Shown: positions 59,918 through 64,000 of the stretch, in pieces
Layout of the letters: each line of letters begins with the position of its first letter
Position numbering within the stretch: the first letter of the stretch is position 1
From: Corella eumyota
Lineage: Eukaryota; Chordata; Ascidiacea; Phlebobranchia; Corellidae
Assembly (NCBI GenBank): GCA_963082875.1
Contig: OY720103.1
Location: forward strand, 2,356,001 to 2,420,000
DNA length: 64,000 nt
Direction of reading: 5' to 3'
The notes under the pieces: generated by a model
Database searches by the model: none
Told to the model about the DNA's origin: nothing
What the model saw: the letters and a program-made list of their open reading frames with translations, nothing else
Translations under genes and position numbers: made by a program

Positions 59918-61258
59918 ATGGCTGAAAAACGACCCCCTCGTAAACCAGAAAAGATCACAAAACATCCGACCGGCAAGTCAGCTCGAAGAAATTTGTTCGG
60001 TCGAGATTCTGAGAAGGACTCGCAAAGTGATGAACTGGCAACTGAGATCAGTGAGATGCAAAAACAACAACAGAAAAACTTTAATCAGAAATGGAACTTT
60101 GATCTTACTTCGGATACCCCAACAGAAGGAAGATATGAATGGAGTGAACCCATTCCCCTAGATCACCGCACTCCTTTACTTGGTGTTCCTCCAAAAGATG
60201 AAGATCTTCCTCGTCCCACTCCGAAGAGGAATCGAGGTGACTCTCTTTCCTCCAGTGAGTTCTCCCATTCGATCACAGGAAGTTGCTCCTCCAGTGATGA
60301 TGCTCCAAACACCAATGTAGCACACTCCTCTTCTGCATCAGAAAGAGGAAGGCCTCCTGAAAATCTTCCTGCAAAGCGCCAGAGATCACCATCAGGTGAA
60401 TTCCATAAAAATTGTTTTGCTAAAAGTTAAAAAAAACAAAAATTAATTTGTATTAAAGGGCTTTTTAATTTAAGATTTTGTAAGGTAAAAAAGGACAGGT
60501 GTTGGGTGTATGTCTATGTGTAAATCACCTAAAAAGTTTGTATGCAAAGCTGCTTCTTTGTTGTTGATTTTCCCTCAGTTTTAACGACGCGTTTATTACC
60601 TTGATTAGCTTTTCTTTTAAACAGTAATTAAATGGTTGTTTTATTACAGACATTAATCATATTAAGTGTAATGGTAACACGATGTAACTTAGCAACGTTC
60701 TGTAGTAGCGTTCCTAAACCACATTGGTCGTCAAGTATACCTATTTTTGTTTAACTTCAACGCTATGTAACGCGATTTTTGAAACGCAAATACAGCAGGC
60801 TGGTGCTATTAATTTTAACTTAGTCATTTAATTTTTCCTGCCCTAAAATTCCCCGCTTTATTAATTATGAATGGTATTTTTTTTTGTTAATAATCTGGTT
60901 TTTATTCTTATAATTAGGTTAAATTAACAGCCCGTTACGCGTAATTATGGTACCACTATTTATTATACGTTCATTTGTTATACTAATTGCATGACAAAGA
61001 TGTCAAATATAGGGAAAAGGATAGAAGTATAAATGATTAATGTTTAAAAAAACTTTTTACGAGTATAGCCTGTCCCATTATAGCTCGCTGTTGTGCCTAT
61101 TTCTAATGGAAATACTTTTTGGAAATTTATTGCAAAAAGCGCTTCATTATTATTCGACGTAAAACAATATTTTTTTGTAAGTTTGATTATAATTGACAAA
61201 ACTTTCCGCATATTTAGATGGAGATCACGGCGATCAACCGACAAGAAAAACCCGATGA
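59918..61258 (+). CDS. CDKN1B: Cip/Kip cyclin-dependent kinase inhibitor (p27-like)
   Basis: Nuclear inhibitor of cyclin-CDK complexes. Exon 1 (59918-60395) encodes the kinase-inhibitory domain: SARRNLFG (cyclin-binding), an acidic/amphipathic linker (SDELATEISEMQKQQQ), QKWNFDL (CDK-binding), then GRYEWSEP. A Ser/Pro-rich region follows with a basic NLS-like LPAKRQRSPS. The open frame continues past 60395, but a good donor (TCAG|GTGAAT) lies there. I propose a 41-nt last exon (61218-61258, acceptor CATATTTAG) that closes the frame at 172 aa and encodes a basic tail ending DQPTRKTR, reminiscent of the vertebrate QTPKK...RR end. Without that splice the protein would be 170 aa ending FHKNCFAKS. 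Family call firm; last exon moderate. Confidence 0.88.
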
Positions 61259-63346
61259 TGTCATAGATTTTAAAGTGCAATCAGTTTTTGTTTTTGTTTC
61301 TATGTGGAGCTTGAAAAAAAATTGCAAAAAATTCAGTTCACTTTTGCGAAAGACAAAAAAAATGTTATCGGAAAATTGAAGAGCTTATTATTTCCTTCTT
61401 TTGCTTACTGACGATGACAATAAATTTAAACTAACGCTTATTCGGTAGACCTAAACAGAAATTATGAGAATCAAACCCCAGAAATGCAGCTATATTACTA
61501 TTTCGGTTGTTTAAGCTTTATGAGGCTCTGAAATGCTGCATTGTTGGATCATTTTTCGTCGAAAATAATCAGTTCTTAGTTCCTATCATGGGTAATGTGA
61601 TACGTTTGTTTGTGAATTGTCGTTGTTCTTATTTTTATTTAATCAAGTTCCAATCAGCAGTGTTGACAGACTGTGCGTCGTCTGACTTTATTGTGGAGTT
61701 TTAATTTTTGCACCTTTCTTGCACCTTTAAGTCGTTAGTTAAAATCTCAGACAATCTAAAAAAAATGTGAATAATTTGGATAACTTCAAGGTTAGGACAA
61801 GACTTATACTGAAACTATATGTGGCAATTTTTTTTGGGTTTATTTGTTAAAAACCCTAAAGTTTTATTGGTAATATGTATATATAATGAATTCATGATTT
61901 TTGTTTTTAATTTTGGCTAATATTTGTTCGTATGCACTTATAGTTTTTTTTTATTTTTGTTTCCATAATTATTTAAATTCACATCAGAGTAAATTGAGGT
62001 TTTGGTTAACGGACGCTTGAATGTTTTTTTGTGGTTGTCACTTCGGTACGTCTACTAGTTTACGTCTATGTTGTTAGTTATTGTAATCAGTATTCGTTAT
62101 AGTCATTTTGTTTACTGCATATTCTCGTTAAGGTTATAGGCATTATAATTACGAAAGAGCAAAATATGTTACGATTTTAGATTCAAAGTTGTAACAAAAT
62201 TTGTTTTATTTTACCTGAGGTCAATCTTACTGGATTTACCAAATTATAACAGCTGTTTTTGTGCTGATTTAAAATTCGAATTTCAATCACTTTAAATAAT
62301 TCATCTGTCTATATTTAAAACATACGCACTTTGTTTAATGTAATCGAGTTTTCTAGCAATTCGTGTTAAAATTTCATTGTTAAATTCGCAAAAACCACAC
62401 GCTATTTTAAGTCTACTTTATTTTATAAATTTAAACATTTTTTTGTCACTTAGAAACGCGAATAGTCTAGGGGGTCATTATTTAAATGTTTTACTGTGTA
62501 TTTGCTTGCACCTTGCCCTTTAACATCACTTTTAATAAGGTGTCTTCTCATTTTTGGATAGGCACATTTTGTTTTTTTTTGGTAATATTTAAAGTTTGGT
62601 TTGGGGTGATATGGGGGTGAAGTTTATTGTTATGGTAGTGGTTGTTCATTTCTGCAGTATGTACCTTGTGTTTTTTTTGTCGTTTTCTGTTAAGTTTACT
62701 GTATTAATAATCTGCTTACAGTGTTGCTTGTTTGTTATTAAATGTTTTATTGTTAAAATCAGAGTTTTTTTGAATTAAAAATCTCCAGTTTTTATTTCAT
62801 TAAATATTTAGTGTTTGTATATTCAGAGAAATTTTTTTCTATTTTTAAATCAAATCAAAATTCACTTATTTTTAACCAAGTATTGGTGCAATTTGTAAGT
62901 TCTATTTTAATAAAATATTTTGTTTAAAATTGATTACAACAATGAATTAGATATTTTTATCATTTTTAATTTTTATTTGATTATATTTTCAAACAAATTA
63001 AAAGCTTTTAATTTTTTTTTACCTAGTGCTTTCTATAAATTCAAATTCTGTTAATAAGCACTGGTTAAAATGCTTTCAAAATGTGTTTTTTTTAAGCCTG
63101 TATGCATGTGTTATCAGTAACATTTACTGTTTGAAAGCGGCCATACCCGATATTGCATTGGCACTGTGAGTTTTAAGACTTAAATACTTTTTGCTTGTTT
63201 ATGTTATCAAAATACAAATCTATATTAAACAATATCTATATTCAAAAGTTGTTTTCTTTTATTTCAAAATTAGGACTCTATTATTTGTTCACTTGTTTAT
63301 TTATATATCAAAAACTGACAGAGCAAAATAATCTTTAAAATATTAT
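61259..63346 (+). other. Probable 3'UTR of CDKN1B-like gene and convergent spacer
   Basis: T-rich, non-coding on both strands, ending against the converging EEF1B gene. It contains one Pumilio-type site (TGTATATA, 61876-61883) and many AU-rich stretches. The boundary between 3'UTR and spacer cannot be seen. Confidence 0.4.
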
Positions 63347-64000
63347 TTAAAGTTTGTTAAAGGCAGCAATGTCGACCGATTGAACTAAATCGTGAAAGTC
63401 GTCACAAATTTTTTCTTGCATTTCATCAGTGCTGACCTATAAAAAAAATAATAAGTTGGATATCTTTTTCTTTTTTATTTAAAACAATTTTTAAATATTA
63501 CCTTTAAGTCTTCAATAACAGTAGAAATTTGTAGTTTTTTAATTCCGTAACCGACAGCAACCAATTTGGCTAAAAAATAAAACATTTTTTTGCTGAAAAT
63601 TAAAAACTAACAGTGACGAAACCTAAGTCTTTTTTTTTTCCTTTTGTATATACCTTTATCCTCGATGTGGAAAAGTCGAACGCGCGACTTAAACATAAAG
63701 TAACATCAGTTACTCCGATCCAGTCTCAAGTTGCCTGTGGCAGTTTGGGACATTTATTATAGATTATGATTGTCTGATAATTTTACTGCTGGTTAAGTGC
63801 TGGCTCGGCAGGAGTTTATAGCGCCTTACTCAAATGTCAGTGGGAATTGTACCCACGACCCCATGTATGGTGTAGCAAGTGTTCTTACCACTACACCACG
63901 CTGCCCATATTCTTTCACTAGTAAAGATATTTTTTATTGTCTTATTTATATTTAAACACATACATTAGCATAGTTGTTTATAGTTTTTCAACTAAAAATC
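63347..64000 (-). CDS. EEF1B2: Elongation factor 1-beta (EEF1B), C-terminal exons, partial
   Basis: Guanine-nucleotide exchange subunit of the eEF1 complex, recharging eEF1A with GTP. Only the last two coding exons lie in the window: 63569-63502 and 63436-63347. They encode KLVAVGYGIKKLQISTVIED, then VSTDEMQEKICDDFHDLVQS and VDIAAFNKL, matching the conserved C-terminal end of eEF1B-alpha/delta (vertebrate GYGIKKLQI and VAAFNKI). The rest of the gene lies past the right edge. The visible intron carries SINE copy E. EEF1D shares this C-terminus, so the subunit identity rests on the missing N-terminal part. Confidence 0.85.
63650..63906 (-). mobile_element. tRNA-derived SINE, copy E
   Basis: Near full-length: head GGGCAGCGTGGTGTAGTGG on the minus strand, B box GGGTACAATTCCC (slightly decayed), body TGAGTAAGGCGCTATAA and the usual tail. 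It lies in an EEF1B intron in the sense orientation of that gene. Confidence 0.87.

Noticed and set aside
62596-62778. 60-codon hydrophobic open frame in the 3' region after the CDK inhibitor
   Set aside because: Composition is what T-rich DNA produces (Phe, Val, Leu, Cys); no start context, splice partner or family resemblance.

Overview
This 64 kb window is AT-rich animal DNA with short-intron, GT-AG-spliced genes packed close together. The gene set (selenoprotein N with its SECIS, Pumilio, a Cip/Kip CDK inhibitor, a chordate-type fused PAICS), the small introns and a tRNA-derived SINE family point to a tunicate, most likely a Ciona species. That assignment is inferred from gene content and style; nothing was searched. 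Exon models were built by hand from splice sites and reading phase. Every complete multi-exon model below closes to a whole number of codons.

Layout, left to right: an SLC22-type transporter (163-2852, +); an unrecognised 304-aa protein (3295-5453, +); an HSD17B14-like dehydrogenase (6530-8100, +) converging on a TCP11-like gene (8950-12745, -); two tandem paralogous secreted serine proteases with sushi and trefoil domains (15039-19012 and 20288-28767, +); a DGAT2/MOGAT acyltransferase (29402-30902, -); SEM1/DSS1 (31899-32129, +) closely followed by cyclase-associated protein CAP (32409-36076, +); PAICS (36772-38496, -) divergent from SELENON (38980-41991, +); a GT31 glycosyltransferase (42784-44638, -); an aldo-keto reductase (47081-49372, +); Pumilio (50595-57344, +); a p27Kip1-like CDK inhibitor (59918-61258, +); and the 3' end of EEF1B (63347 to beyond the window end, -).

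The genes are mostly unrelated housekeeping or accessory functions and not a pathway cluster. The local relationships that stand out are the protease tandem duplication, the SEM1-CAP pair (possible operon), the PAICS/SELENON divergent promoter, and Pumilio lying directly upstream of a Cip/Kip inhibitor, a gene class whose vertebrate member is a Pumilio target.

The strongest non-obvious signals are: a pair of alternative CAP exons whose phases force mutually exclusive use; a complete selenocysteine apparatus in SELENON (in-frame TGA, downstream recoding stem-loop, 3'UTR SECIS); Pumilio-response elements concentrated in Pumilio's own UTRs, including one just before its start codon; and proteases whose activation N-terminus has a cysteine where the family has glycine. 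Repeats include five same-orientation copies of a tRNA-derived SINE, a 298-bp MITE with 8-bp target duplications, an unclassified repeat family at 43-47 kb, and three pairs of short repeats in Pumilio introns.
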